Positions 26,909-36,155 of a DNA stretch of 64,000 nt are shown piece after piece. The DNA is from Haloarcula mannanilytica (lineage in GTDB: Archaea; Halobacteriota; Halobacteria; Halobacteriales; Haloarculaceae). Both the position numbers and the translations under genes were made by a program. Every line of letters begins with the position of its first letter. Position 1 is the stretch's first letter. The notes beneath the pieces were generated by a model. The model saw nothing but the letters and a program-made list of their open reading frames with translations, was not told the DNA's origin and did no database searches. The stretch covers positions 186,001 to 250,000 of the forward strand of contig NZ_BIXZ01000004.1 in NCBI RefSeq assembly GCF_005406125.1, written 5' to 3'.

Positions 26909-27565
26909 CGATAGTATTCAGTAATGGTGAATGCTATTGCGGCCTTGTGATACACAGCCGCGGGGCTGATTTTGCAGCAGTAATGACCGTGAAGTGGGTG
27001 TACAACGGTATCGGTGGTGTGGCGTTGTAGCGCAGGTGGATACACACTGTAACGGGGTTCGGGTAACCGCACCGACGTGATTCGACGCCTGAATGCCACA
27101 TGCGATGTCGATAAACGACACCAGGCCACAGCTACCTTTGACCTGCCACAGATATTCATAATTGATGAACGATATTTAGCGCCGTTTTGCTGATCTTGAT
27201 CCGTCGATCCCCTGACTGTCCACCGGCCTCAATGAGATTTCCCAAAATAACGAGTGTACGGTTGTTTGTCTAAACGGGAGACAGTGTACTGCCGGCAGCC
27301 GATTCTATCGATGGCCGAAATACTGGATAACAGTGGTCAACGAACAGAAAAAGCAGCATAATGATAAAGTTCGATATGGAAAACCCACAGAAGGCAGTAT
27401 TAGCAGATATATAGAACCATATCGACAGCACCTAGGAAGAAAGGCGTCTACTTCTGGTCGGGGTACTGGTCATGATGTAGATACGCGGCCGAGACCGGCC
27501 ACAGATTCGCGCACATAGCGGTAGCTACCGGTCGATACAGTAATCAACAGCGAAACGGCCGTCGC
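26909..27565. other. Non-coding gap right of the sugar-acid island
   Basis: About 650 bases without a convincing gene. Frames of 86 residues (minus, 26899-27159) and 61 residues (plus, 27333-27518) have no family signs and odd composition for this genome. The stretch 27320-27420 is AT-rich and may be a remnant of transferred DNA. Confidence 0.45.
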
Positions 27566-27742
27566 TCACGCGAGGAACTGGACACCGAGTGCCAGCAAGA
27601 ACAGAATGACAACCCCGACCGACGACAGTTCGAGCCACCGAGAGCGCACGTCAGCGGACCTGATACTTGCGACGAACAGCGTGCCGACGATGCCCACCAG
27701 TACGACCAGCGCCAGGTACACCGCGTTCAGTGCTGATGCCAT
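27566..27742 (-). CDS. Small two-helix membrane protein
   Basis: 58 residues, beginning MASALNAVYLALVVLVGIVG and ending VILFLLALGVQFLA. Two hydrophobic helices are joined by a charged turn (SIRSADVRSRWLE). Codon use is haloarchaeal (GC-rich third positions), unlike the AT-rich DNA on its downstream side. No function is known to me. It is divergent from the gene at 27834. Confidence 0.55.
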   Translation of the reverse strand: MASALNAVYLALVVLVGIVGTLFVASIRSADVRSRWLELSSVGVVILFLLALGVQFLA

Positions 27743-27812
27743 GGTATATCATTACACAGCCCCACAGTAAACGTTAGTGGTTGGGCGGAGTCACGCCACA
27801 ACGGTAATGTGA

Positions 27813-27831
27813 CCCTGTCTCATAGACAGGG
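27813..27831. promoter_or_regulatory. Perfect hairpin right before a start codon
   Basis: CCCTGTCT-CAT-AGACAGGG is an 8+3+8 inverted repeat ending 2 bases before the ATG at 27834. It may be an operator or a short 5' hairpin that affects translation. Confidence 0.45.
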
Positions 27832-27833
27832 GC

Positions 27834-28232
27834 ATGCGTCTCGAACTGCGAATCTGTAAACACTGCTATGAGGGCGATCACGGCAACGCCGAGAAGACCG
27901 CCGTGACACAGGACATGGTCGCCTGCGCCGAACAGGTCCGGGAGTACAAGGACCTCATCGGACTCGACGCGCTCTATATCACCAGAGTTGAGGAGGGCGA
28001 CCCCGGCGGTGCGGAGGCACTTGATGTCATCGTCGCCAGCATTCAGGGCGATCAGGTTGCCCTTTCGGACACGCAACTGGTCATGGAGGACGGCGACGGC
28101 AACATGCTCGTGTATCCGGAGCCGAAAGACATTCTCAAGGTCCTGACACGGAACCTGAACCAGATTCAAGAGCAGACCCGGCAGGATGTTGATGTCGAAC
28201 TCTCGCCGGAAGGGCAGGCGCTGATCGCGTAG
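27834..28232 (+). CDS. Unknown protein with N-terminal CxxC
   Basis: 132 residues, soluble and acidic. It begins MRLELRICKHCYEGDHGN with a CxxC pair at residues 8 and 11, and a third Cys near residue 31 (MVACAEQV). The rest is alpha/beta (LDVIVASIQGDQVAL, ILKVLTRNLNQIQEQ) with no motif I recognise. It could be a metal- or thiol-using accessory protein. It is convergent with the formate dehydrogenase operon, and a strong hairpin precedes its start. Confidence 0.65.
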   Translation: MRLELRICKHCYEGDHGNAEKTAVTQDMVACAEQVREYKDLIGLDALYITRVEEGDPGGAEALDVIVASIQGDQVALSDTQLVMEDGDGNMLVYPEPKDILKVLTRNLNQIQEQTRQDVDVELSPEGQALIA

Positions 28233-28263
28233 TCGCACGGCGAAAAAACGGTTATCGGTCGGT

Positions 28264-29307
28264 TCAGTTCTCAGTGTCGTCTGATTCAGGCTGGCCGCCG
28301 TCGGTCTGAGGTTCGCCCCCGTCGGCCGCGGCCGGCGGTTCCCGTTCCTCTTCCAACTGCTGTTCCCAGCGGATGCGCAGGACGTTCCCGTACATCGACA
28401 GCACGAGACCGACCCCCAAGACGACCATCCCAAGGTTGATGCCGATGGTCAGCAGGATGCTCGATGGCCCGCCGCCGATTGCCAGTTCACGCGGCACCGG
28501 ATACCCCTCGTCGAAGATGCTCCCGATGAGCACCGAGACGATGCCGATGACGGTCATCGCACCGAAGATGGTCGACACAGACCGCCACGACGGCGACAGC
28601 GAGAGTCGTTCGATACCCGTGGTGTCCGGTTCCTCGTCGTCCTCGCTGTGGTGTTCCGGGACCATGCTGCGGGGGATGAACGCCTTCGTCTCGACAGGGT
28701 AGAAGGCGGGGTGCATCCCGTGTTCGAAGACGTGGAACATGACCCCCATCAGCATGATCACGCCCAGCAGGCCGTGGAACGTGACGAAGGCCATCGCGGC
28801 CGCCTTGGTCTGGAACATCGCAGCGAGTCCGGTCTTGCTCCAGATGAGCAGCCCCGAGATCGCAAGCAGGGTCAGCTCGATGGAGAAGATCGCCACGACG
28901 CCCTTGCCGATGTAGGACAGCAGCGGGACCTCGTCGGCCTTGTAGCCCGCGAACTGCCGCGCGCTCGGGTGGCGCTCGTCGGCCCGCCCCAGCACGAACT
29001 GGATGTCCTGGATGAAGGCGTCGATGTCGTCTTTCGCGGGGAGGATCTTCGAGAAGTTGCTCCGGCCGGTCGAGGAGATCAACTGCAGGGTAATCCAGAA
29101 GACGACGAGCGCGACCAGCCCGATGCCAGTGATACGGTGGATCGCCGTCACGCCCGAGGCCCCGCCCATCAGCGTCAGCATCCACCACAGCTCGTCGTTG
29201 AACATGATGGCGTAGCCGGTAAAAAACAGCAGGAACACGTCAAGCCCCAGCAGCGAGTGGAACAGGGTCGTCACGCGCGTGAACTTCCCGTGGTCGAGAT
29301 TGCTCAT
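28264..29307 (-). CDS. Formate dehydrogenase cytochrome b subunit (gamma)
   Basis: 347 residues. Four or more helices of the FdnI/cytochrome b561 type hold the likely heme histidines in TLFHSLLGLDVFLLF, AIHRITGIG and TFHGLLGVIMLMGVMFHVFEHG. An extra pair of C-terminal helices and an acidic tail (residues 315-347) make it longer than FdnI (about 217). It would anchor the exported catalytic subunits and pass electrons to the quinone pool. It is last in the four-gene operon, overlapping the preceding gene by four bases (ATGA). Confidence 0.82.
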   Translation of the reverse strand: MSNLDHGKFTRVTTLFHSLLGLDVFLLFFTGYAIMFNDELWWMLTLMGGASGVTAIHRITGIGLVALVVFWITLQLISSTGRSNFSKILPAKDDIDAFIQDIQFVLGRADERHPSARQFAGYKADEVPLLSYIGKGVVAIFSIELTLLAISGLLIWSKTGLAAMFQTKAAAMAFVTFHGLLGVIMLMGVMFHVFEHGMHPAFYPVETKAFIPRSMVPEHHSEDDEEPDTTGIERLSLSPSWRSVSTIFGAMTVIGIVSVLIGSIFDEGYPVPRELAIGGGPSSILLTIGINLGMVVLGVGLVLSMYGNVLRIRWEQQLEEEREPPAAADGGEPQTDGGQPESDDTEN

Positions 29308-29714
29308 GCGCTATCACCGCCCTGTCCGTCACCGCCGGTCGGCGAGCCGCCGTCGGCCGCGACGGCTTCGCTGACATCCTCGCCCGGATCACGCATCTGG
29401 CCGGCGAGGCGCTGGAACGCCGCCCAGTGGATGAACACCATCACGAGAATGAACGCGCCCATGATAACGTCGGCCGCGTGGATGAGCGCGATGAGGAAAT
29501 CGAGTGCGGGGATGGTGTTCCCGAATACCCAGTCCGAGCCGATGCCGCCGCCCTCGACGCTCGGGTTGACACGGTACAGCGACTCGTAGCCGACTCGAAA
29601 GCCCTGTGCCCAGAACAGCGACAGCCCCGCGACGGCGAGGCCGACGACTGCGCTGATGAGCACTGAGGCGCGACTGTACCCGTTTACGTCCGGTAAGTCA
29701 TCCCTGTCTGTCAT
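29304..29714 (-). CDS. Membrane subunit of the formate dehydrogenase operon
   Basis: 136 residues with two hydrophobic helices, ASVLISAVVGLAVAGLSLFWA near residue 20 and ALDFLIALIHAADVIMGAFILVMVFIHW near residue 80. Histidines (LIALIHAADV, VFIHWAA) could bind heme, which is speculative. The tail is Gly/Asp-rich. It overlaps both neighbours by four bases (ATGA each side), so it is surely part of the complex or its assembly. I do not recognise a named family. Confidence 0.65.
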   Translation of the reverse strand: MTDRDDLPDVNGYSRASVLISAVVGLAVAGLSLFWAQGFRVGYESLYRVNPSVEGGGIGSDWVFGNTIPALDFLIALIHAADVIMGAFILVMVFIHWAAFQRLAGQMRDPGEDVSEAVAADGGSPTGGDGQGGDSA

Positions 29715-30373
29715 TGGAACTCACTGGCGTCCTCGCCAAAGATGATGTCCATGGCCACGTCGTTGAAGAACGTGCCGCTGTCCCTGTTGTCCAGTTCGTC
29801 GGAGATCTGGGCGGGCGTCCCGACCAGAATGGCGTCGGTGGCACACTCCTCGGCGCAGGCCGGTCCCTTGCCGACATCCTGGCGTTCCTCGCACATGGTA
29901 CACTTGTCCATGTTGCCACCGCTACCGACCAGGTTGGCGACTCCATCATCCTCGTTGGGGAACTGTGGCGCACCGAAGGGGCACGCCGAGAGGCAGTACT
30001 GACAGCCGATACAGAGGTCGTCACGAACACGGACGAACCCGTTCTCCTTCGAGATGAGCGAGTCGGTCGGACACACCGAGACACACGGCGCGTTCGAGCA
30101 GTGATAACACTGCATCGGCACCGCGGTCTCGCCGGGTGACTCACCCTGTTCCATCGCCTTGCCGCTGCTGGCGTTGAGCCCGGACGCGGCTTCCTGGCCT
30201 TCGAGCATCGTCGCGATGCTGATTCGCTGTTCGTCGCGTGGAACGTCCCACGTTCGCTTACAGGAGACGACACAACCGCCACAGTCGATGCACGCTTCGA
30301 CATCCGGGAAGATACGCGCGTCCTCGCCGGTACTCATCACGCCGTCGTGCATTACTTCGTTACCTGTTGACAT
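29711..30373 (-). CDS. Formate dehydrogenase iron-sulfur subunit (beta)
   Basis: 220 residues with four cysteine groups for four [4Fe-4S] clusters: CIDCGGCVVSCKRTW, CYHCSNAPCVSVCP, CIGCQYCLSACPFGAP and CTMCEERQDV...CAEECATD. This is the DmsB/FdnH-type electron-transfer subunit between the molybdenum subunit and the cytochrome b. It lacks the C-terminal anchoring helix of FdnH; the two downstream membrane proteins could replace it. It starts 11 bases after the alpha subunit stop. Confidence 0.9.
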   Translation of the reverse strand: MSTGNEVMHDGVMSTGEDARIFPDVEACIDCGGCVVSCKRTWDVPRDEQRISIATMLEGQEAASGLNASSGKAMEQGESPGETAVPMQCYHCSNAPCVSVCPTDSLISKENGFVRVRDDLCIGCQYCLSACPFGAPQFPNEDDGVANLVGSGGNMDKCTMCEERQDVGKGPACAEECATDAILVGTPAQISDELDNRDSGTFFNDVAMDIIFGEDASEFQ

Positions 30374-30384
30374 GCTAGTTCACC

Positions 30385-33300
30385 TTATTGTACCGTCGAG
30401 TTGTCGCGGACATCGAAGTCCTTCTGTGTCCCGATGTCCTGTTCGTCCTGCGGGAACGTGATATCGAGGTCCACGTCGATGTTGTATCGGTCCAGGACCT
30501 CCGGCGTCGCCGGGTTGACCGCGACCATCGACACCTTCGTCTCCTGCATCTGGGTCTCCACATCGTACCCGCGGGATGTGATGGCGTTGGCCGAGTCCCC
30601 GATAGCGTAGGGGACGTGGCCGTCGGGATAGCTGTCTTCCAGGCTCTCGCCTTTGAACACGCCGCCCCAGTGGTAGGGGAGGAACACCTCGCGGTCGTTC
30701 GGCCGGTCCGTGACCCGTGCCTTGACGAGTACGGAGCCACGGTCCGTCGAGGAGATGACGATGAGGTCACCCCCGTCGATACCGAGTTCGTCGGCCTTGT
30801 TCGGCGAAACCTCCGCGTACATATGCGGTTGCAGGTCGGCGGTGTGGATGTTGTTCCGCGTCTCCGCTCCGCCGCCCTGGTGTTCGACCTGCCGGCCGCT
30901 GGTCATTATCGTATCCAGGTCCGGCCCCTCGTCCTGGTTGTGGATGATGTCCGTCGCCCGTTCCTGCTCGACGAGGTTGTTCTGGTCGAGCCGGTAGAAG
31001 TTCCGCTGCTGGCCGTTTGCGGGCCACTCTGACAGCAGCTCCGTATCCGGCCCCTCGATGGGTTCGCGGTGAATCGGCACCTTGTCGAGGAAGCTCCAGA
31101 CGACGGCCCGCGCCCGGCCGCGCCCGGTCGGCGCGTCGGGCTGGCTGTAGTCGTACTCCTCGTAGAACTCGGGGTCGACCCCCTCGCCGATCATCGTTTC
31201 GAGGTACTCGTCGAACACCGGGCTTCCGGTGTCGGGATTATTCAGCGCCTGTGCGGCGGTGTAGACCGACTCCTGATTGTCGAGCGCGTACTGCTGTGGA
31301 ATCGTCAGTTCGTCCGGCTGGACCTCCTGTTCGGGGTCGATGAGGCTCTGTGGCGGTGTCACTTTCCAGCCCGGATACTCCGGGATACCGTGGATCATGC
31401 CGTCCTCGGCCGTGTCGTCGTCGTCGGCCCACTCGGGGTTGTACGGCGCACGCGTCAGGTCCAGGGCCTCCTCCTGGCTCTCGTACCGGTCGCCGACGGC
31501 GTCGAGTGTCTCCTGCATCGGGTACTCGTCGTCGGTCGGCATGCCGTCCCAGTCCTCGGGCGTGGGTGCCGAGACACCCCAGCGGGTCCGGAAGTCCTGA
31601 CCCCCGTTGTTGGGGTCCATGTCGTCGTTCCAGATGATGGGCGTACCCGGATGGTCCTCGCCCCAGCAGGGCCAGGGGAGCATCCAGTACTCGCCCGCGA
31701 CGGGCGTCCCTTCGGCTCCCTTGAGGTCTTCGTTGGAGAACGCCCAGTCGTACTCCAGGTGCTGCTGGAGCCGTTCGGGGGTCTGTCGGTAGCCAATGGT
31801 GTTGGTCCCGAGGTTGAATTCCCGGACGACGCCCTCATACGAGGACTTGCCGTTGTAGAGCTCCGAGCCCGCGCCCCAGTCGAAGTGCTCGCCGAAACCG
31901 AGGTGGCCGGCCAGTTCCTGCATGATCTGCAGGTCAGGTTTGGAGTTGTGGGCCGGCGAGCGGACCGGTTCGGACCACTGCACCGACCGGTTCGTGTTCG
32001 TCAGCGACCGGTGGTGCTCGTACTGGCTGGACGCCGGCAACAGCAGCACCGGCGGCCCCTCCTCGTAGTTGGGGAGGACGCTGGCGACCGAGGGGAACAC
32101 GTCGATGACGACCAGCAGGTCGAGGTTCTCCATCCCCTCTTTCATCTGCTCCATCTCGCTGATGGAGTTCGCCGAGTGCCCCCAGAAGAACGCGATTTTC
32201 GTCTGGTCGGGCTGGTAAATCGGTGTCTCCTGGTAGCGGTCCTCCTGGCCCAGCGCCGATTCGAACCAGCGGGCGACGGTGAGCCCGTTCTGGAACATCA
32301 TCGAGTTCTCCGCCGGGTTGTCCGGACTGTGGTCCGAGTTCGGTGGCAATGAGTCCGCGTCCTCGTTGCCCTCGTACACCGGGCTCTGGCGGACGTACTT
32401 GTCCGGCGGCATCAGCTCGAACCGATTGTACATGTCCGCGAACGAGGTGTCGCCGCTGGTTTCGGGCGTCTGGTCCCAGATTTCGGCCCACCACGACCAC
32501 CCGCCGGCCGTGAGGCCGTAGTAGCCCGGTAGGATGTGGCTCGCGACCGCGAGGTCGGTCGCCCCCTGGACGTTCGCGTGCCCGCGCATGACCTGTAGGC
32601 CGCCGCCGCTCCGGGCCGCGCTCCCGGAGGCCAGGCTCGCCATCGCGTACGAGCGGATGTTCTGGGTCCCGTTGTTGTGCTGGGTCCCGCCCATCGCCCA
32701 CTCGATCTGGATGTGGGGCCGGGCCTCGTCGATCATGTCGGCGATGCGTTCGATGTCCTCGGCGGACACCCAGGTAATCTCCTCGACGGTCTCCTTGTCG
32801 TACTGGTCGAGTTCCGCGTCGACATCTTCCCAGCCCTGGACGCGGTCGGTGAGCATGTTCTGCCCGCTCTCGTCCGCGTCGGGGTCCATCGCGAGCCCGT
32901 GCTTGTCGCGGAGTTCCTTGATGATGCCCATCATCAGGGCCACGTCGGTTCCCGGACGGAACCGCATGAACTCGTCGGCGTGAGCCGACGTTTTGGTAAA
33001 GCGCGGGTCCAGATTGAGGATGGTCCCGCCGCGTTTCTGCCCTTCGAGGATGTGCTGCATCGCAATCGGGTGTGCCTCGGCGGGGTTCTGGCCGATGATG
33101 ATGTTCAGGTCGAAGTTCCGGTAGTCCTGAACCGTGTTTGTCATCGCGCCGTAGCCCCAGGTGTTTGCCAGCCCCGTCACCGTAGTCGAGTGGCAAATCC
33201 GCGCCTGGTGGTCGATGTTGTTCGTGCCCATGAACGCCGCCAGCTTCCGGATGGCGTAGGACTCCTCGTTGGAGTGGTGGGCACTGCCCAGCAACATCAC

Positions 33301-33786
33301 GCTCTCGCGGCTGTGTTCCTCGTCGACATCGACGGCGTCGTCCGGCGAAACGTCGGAGTCGGGCCACAGCGCCTGGATGTCGGTCGACAGGCGGTCGTAG
33401 GCCTCGTTCCAGCCGAGCTTGCGCCACTCCCCGTCCTCCTGTATCATCGGATGCTTCAGGCGCTTCTCGGAGTGTTCCGTCTCGTAGATGCCGGCTCCCT
33501 TTGAACACAGCGACCCGGCATTTATTGGGTGTTCATGCCACGGCTCCATGCCGACGAAAGAGTTGCCTTCCTTCTCGCCGCGGAAGCCACAGCCCACCGA
33601 ACAGTAGTTACAAATCGTCTTTGTCAGTTCGGTGTCCGTGTCTGTGCCGTCCGTTTCCTCACCGCCTTCCTGGAGTGCCTGACCGGCCCCGCTGACGCCG
33701 AGGGCGACGCCCCCCGCGAGTGCGCTCGCTTTCATAAACGAGCGCCGGTCCAGGTCCAGTGAGACTGGTTCCTGTTGTGTACTCAT
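30385..33786 (-). CDS. Formate dehydrogenase catalytic subunit (alpha), Tat-exported
   Basis: 1133 residues from MSTQQEPVSLDLDRRSFMKA. A twin-arginine signal lies in the first 40 residues. The N-terminal [4Fe-4S] site is C59, C62, C66 and C94. The molybdenum ligand is C198 followed by H199 (ARICHSTT), where FDH-N has selenocysteine-histidine, so this is a Cys-type formate dehydrogenase. The C-terminal molybdopterin-binding barrel is present (PHMYAEVSPNKADELG). It oxidises formate outside the membrane and sends electrons through beta and gamma. The ATG at 33831 is rejected because the Tat signal fits this start better. Confidence 0.88.
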   Translation of the reverse strand: MSTQQEPVSLDLDRRSFMKASALAGGVALGVSGAGQALQEGGEETDGTDTDTELTKTICNYCSVGCGFRGEKEGNSFVGMEPWHEHPINAGSLCSKGAGIYETEHSEKRLKHPMIQEDGEWRKLGWNEAYDRLSTDIQALWPDSDVSPDDAVDVDEEHSRESVMLLGSAHHSNEESYAIRKLAAFMGTNNIDHQARICHSTTVTGLANTWGYGAMTNTVQDYRNFDLNIIIGQNPAEAHPIAMQHILEGQKRGGTILNLDPRFTKTSAHADEFMRFRPGTDVALMMGIIKELRDKHGLAMDPDADESGQNMLTDRVQGWEDVDAELDQYDKETVEEITWVSAEDIERIADMIDEARPHIQIEWAMGGTQHNNGTQNIRSYAMASLASGSAARSGGGLQVMRGHANVQGATDLAVASHILPGYYGLTAGGWSWWAEIWDQTPETSGDTSFADMYNRFELMPPDKYVRQSPVYEGNEDADSLPPNSDHSPDNPAENSMMFQNGLTVARWFESALGQEDRYQETPIYQPDQTKIAFFWGHSANSISEMEQMKEGMENLDLLVVIDVFPSVASVLPNYEEGPPVLLLPASSQYEHHRSLTNTNRSVQWSEPVRSPAHNSKPDLQIMQELAGHLGFGEHFDWGAGSELYNGKSSYEGVVREFNLGTNTIGYRQTPERLQQHLEYDWAFSNEDLKGAEGTPVAGEYWMLPWPCWGEDHPGTPIIWNDDMDPNNGGQDFRTRWGVSAPTPEDWDGMPTDDEYPMQETLDAVGDRYESQEEALDLTRAPYNPEWADDDDTAEDGMIHGIPEYPGWKVTPPQSLIDPEQEVQPDELTIPQQYALDNQESVYTAAQALNNPDTGSPVFDEYLETMIGEGVDPEFYEEYDYSQPDAPTGRGRARAVVWSFLDKVPIHREPIEGPDTELLSEWPANGQQRNFYRLDQNNLVEQERATDIIHNQDEGPDLDTIMTSGRQVEHQGGGAETRNNIHTADLQPHMYAEVSPNKADELGIDGGDLIVISSTDRGSVLVKARVTDRPNDREVFLPYHWGGVFKGESLEDSYPDGHVPYAIGDSANAITSRGYDVETQMQETKVSMVAVNPATPEVLDRYNIDVDLDITFPQDEQDIGTQKDFDVRDNSTVQ

Positions 33787-33894
33787 GGTGAATGGTGCCC
33801 ACCCATTACCGGTGCTGTCCACGTTGGCCACGCAGTTTGGTCTGTCATTGTCTGTCGATACCTAACTGACATTCGGAGTCATCCATGATAAAAG

Positions 33895-33911
33895 ATGGTA
33901 TATTTTACCAT
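33895..33911. promoter_or_regulatory. Palindrome between the divergent formate operons
   Basis: ATGGTA-TATTT-TACCAT is a 6+5+6 inverted repeat about 109 bases from each of the two starts (33786 and 34020). ATGAT flanks both sides. It is a candidate shared operator for the fdh genes and the HdrA/MvhD fusion gene. Confidence 0.4.
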
Positions 33912-34019
33912 GATTGGTCCGGGAATTTTTCGACCAGCCAAAAATTTGGGGTTGTATTCACGAATAGATGTGTGAACGCTCCGCAAGGTCTATTACCGGG
34001 ACAGGGTTTTGCATGATTA

Positions 34020-36155
34020 ATGAACACGGGCGCCTTCGTGTGTTCCTGTGGTGGATCGTGCGACATCGACCTCGAAGCGGTTCGGGACGGTGTTGACGAC
34101 GTTGAGGTCGTGGCCAGTTCCGAACTGCTCTGCCAGGACGGCCTGGCAGGGATGTCAAAGGTCATCGAGGAGTACGACCTCGATCAGGTCATCGCCACGA
34201 CGCCGGACCCGTCGTGTCAGGACCGCATCCGCGGGCTGGCCGACGAACACGACCTCCATCCCGAGGCGTCGGTGTTCGTCGACCACCGGGAAACCAACGC
34301 CTGGGTCCACGACGAGGCGGCGGCCACCGACAAGACGGCCCGCCTCATCAACGCAAAGGAGGCCGGGCTGCGCGAGGAAGCCCCGTCACGGACGGTGTCG
34401 AAGGACGCGGGCAACCGCGTTGCCGTCGTGGGCGACCCCGGTGCGGCCCGGTCGCTGACCGACGACGCCGACGTGACGTTCATCGCTGACGGCCGGGATT
34501 TCGCCGACGTAGAGGGCCTGGGCGACGTACGGATGGAACGGGGCCGCGTCGTCGACATCGACGGCTCCTACGGCGAATACGAACTCACGCTGGAGGCCCG
34601 CGTCACCGACGACTGCATCGACTGCATGGACTGTGTTCGAGAAGGCCCCGACGGGATGGTGACCGAGTTCCCCGTTGATATCCACCCGGACGCGCCCGAC
34701 GGCGAGTGGACGGACACGTGTCCGACCGATGCTATCGACCTGGACGGCGTCACCCGCACCGTCGAGGTAGATCAGGTCATCTATCCCGGCGGCCGCGACG
34801 ACGCCCGCGGCGGCCGGCTCGGTTTCTACACCGGGCCGGTCGACGCCGGGACCATCGCCGCCGTCGAATCGCAACTCGGTGGCATCGAGAAACCGCAGTT
34901 CCTCGACCTCGACATGGATGTCTGTGCCGCCGGCGCGTCCAGCCAGGAGGGGTGTACGGCCTGCGTGGACGCCTGTCCCCACGGCGCGGTCGACCGGCCG
35001 ACCATCGACTCCGTCGAGTTCGACGAGACCGCTTGCGAGAACTGCGGTGCCTGTACGAGTTCCTGCCCGACCGGCGCGACACAGCTCCGCGAACCCTCGA
35101 ACCGACGGCTCGCCCGCGAGGTCGAGGCGATGCTTGAAGACGATTCGGACGGGGGGTTGCTCTCGCGGAGCGACAGCAGGGGTATCGAGACCCAGGTCGT
35201 CGCGTTTGTCTGCTCGGAGTACGCCGCGGAACGGCTCCGAGCGCACGGACGCAAAGCCGTCCAGTCGGGCGACCTCGACTACCCGCCGATTCTCCCGGTC
35301 CACGTCAACTGCACGGATACGGTCGGCGAGGCCCACGTCATGCACGCGCTCGCCGCTGGCGCGGACGGCGTCGCCATCGTCGGCTGTGGCGGCTCCTGTC
35401 TCCACTCCGGCCCGGACCCCAAACAGGACCTCGTCGACCGGCTCAATCAGGCGACGACTGATCTGGGCCTTGGCGACCGCGTTGGCTTCTTCGCGCCCGA
35501 GGCCGGCAACCCCGAAGCCTTCGTCGAATCGCTGTCCGGTTTTGTCGAGTTCGGGTTAGACGAGACGCCGATTCCGGCCGGCGACTACGAGGCGACCGGT
35601 CGCAGCGACACCGACCGCGAAGAACCTCGCCCGAATCCGGATTTCGACAGCCACGGCTGGACCTTGGAGAGCGTCCGAACCATCCTCGACCACGTCGAGC
35701 CCGAGCGCGAGGTGATTCGCGGGCTGAAGGACTTCGGCGTCATGTCGGTCAACGACGCGTGTACGCTGACACCGACCTGTACGAACCTCTGTCCGACCGA
35801 CGCCATCAAGCGGACCGGGCAGGGCGAACTCGCCTTCAACCACGCGGACTGCGTGAACTGCGGCCTCTGTGAGGAGGGCTGCCCGGAGACGGCGATTACG
35901 ATGCACGACGGGCTGGACCTCTCCCTGCTCCCCGAGAACCGCGACGGCGAGGCCTGGACGACGGTCCACGAGGGCGACATGCTCGAATGCGTCCGCTGTG
36001 GCAAACCCTTCACCAGCGTCGCCTCAGCCGACAAAATCGAGGAGGAGGTCGGCGATCAGGTGGAGGGGCTGGCCCCCGACGCCGACCACTCAGTCTTCGA
36101 GTACTGTAGCGACTGTCGGAGTCGCTTGCTGTTCGACCAGGGGGAGAAGCGATGA
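34020..36155 (+). CDS. HdrA-N/ferredoxin/MvhD fusion electron-transfer protein
   Basis: 711 residues. The N-terminus (FVCSCGGSCDIDLEAV, then ETNAWVHDEAAATDKTARL) matches the N-terminal HdrA domain of heterodisulfide reductases. HdrA's large FAD domain is reduced to roughly 60 residues with a weak VAVVGDPGAARSL loop. Then come ferredoxin clusters (CTACVDACP, CENCGACTSSCP), an MvhD domain (VAFVCSEYAAERL, NCTDTVGEAHVMHALAAGADGVAIVGC), another ferredoxin (CTNLCP, CVNCGLCEEGCP) and a final CVRC...CSDC zinc-like pair. MvhD links Hdr to hydrogenase or formate dehydrogenase in methanogens. It is co-transcribed with a TorD chaperone and divergent from fdh. Confidence 0.85.
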   Translation: MNTGAFVCSCGGSCDIDLEAVRDGVDDVEVVASSELLCQDGLAGMSKVIEEYDLDQVIATTPDPSCQDRIRGLADEHDLHPEASVFVDHRETNAWVHDEAAATDKTARLINAKEAGLREEAPSRTVSKDAGNRVAVVGDPGAARSLTDDADVTFIADGRDFADVEGLGDVRMERGRVVDIDGSYGEYELTLEARVTDDCIDCMDCVREGPDGMVTEFPVDIHPDAPDGEWTDTCPTDAIDLDGVTRTVEVDQVIYPGGRDDARGGRLGFYTGPVDAGTIAAVESQLGGIEKPQFLDLDMDVCAAGASSQEGCTACVDACPHGAVDRPTIDSVEFDETACENCGACTSSCPTGATQLREPSNRRLAREVEAMLEDDSDGGLLSRSDSRGIETQVVAFVCSEYAAERLRAHGRKAVQSGDLDYPPILPVHVNCTDTVGEAHVMHALAAGADGVAIVGCGGSCLHSGPDPKQDLVDRLNQATTDLGLGDRVGFFAPEAGNPEAFVESLSGFVEFGLDETPIPAGDYEATGRSDTDREEPRPNPDFDSHGWTLESVRTILDHVEPEREVIRGLKDFGVMSVNDACTLTPTCTNLCPTDAIKRTGQGELAFNHADCVNCGLCEEGCPETAITMHDGLDLSLLPENRDGEAWTTVHEGDMLECVRCGKPFTSVASADKIEEEVGDQVEGLAPDADHSVFEYCSDCRSRLLFDQGEKR

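Noticed and set aside
26899-27159. 86-residue frame on the minus strand
   Set aside because: No recognisable domain; overlaps the end of iclR and an irregular region with low coding character.
27333-27518. 61-residue frame in AT-rich DNA
   Set aside because: Codon use unlike the genome and no family match; perhaps a relic.
33193-33195. Possible selenocysteine in the formate dehydrogenase
   Set aside because: The catalytic codon is TGC (Cys 198), not TGA, so no selenium insertion is needed.
32677-33504. Long plus-strand frame over fdhA
   Set aside because: Mirror of the real minus-strand gene; in high-GC DNA the opposite strand stays open.
35740-36000. Reading the fusion protein as a simple 4Fe-4S ferredoxin
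   Set aside because: HdrA-N and MvhD motifs on the same chain show a larger electron-transfer hub.
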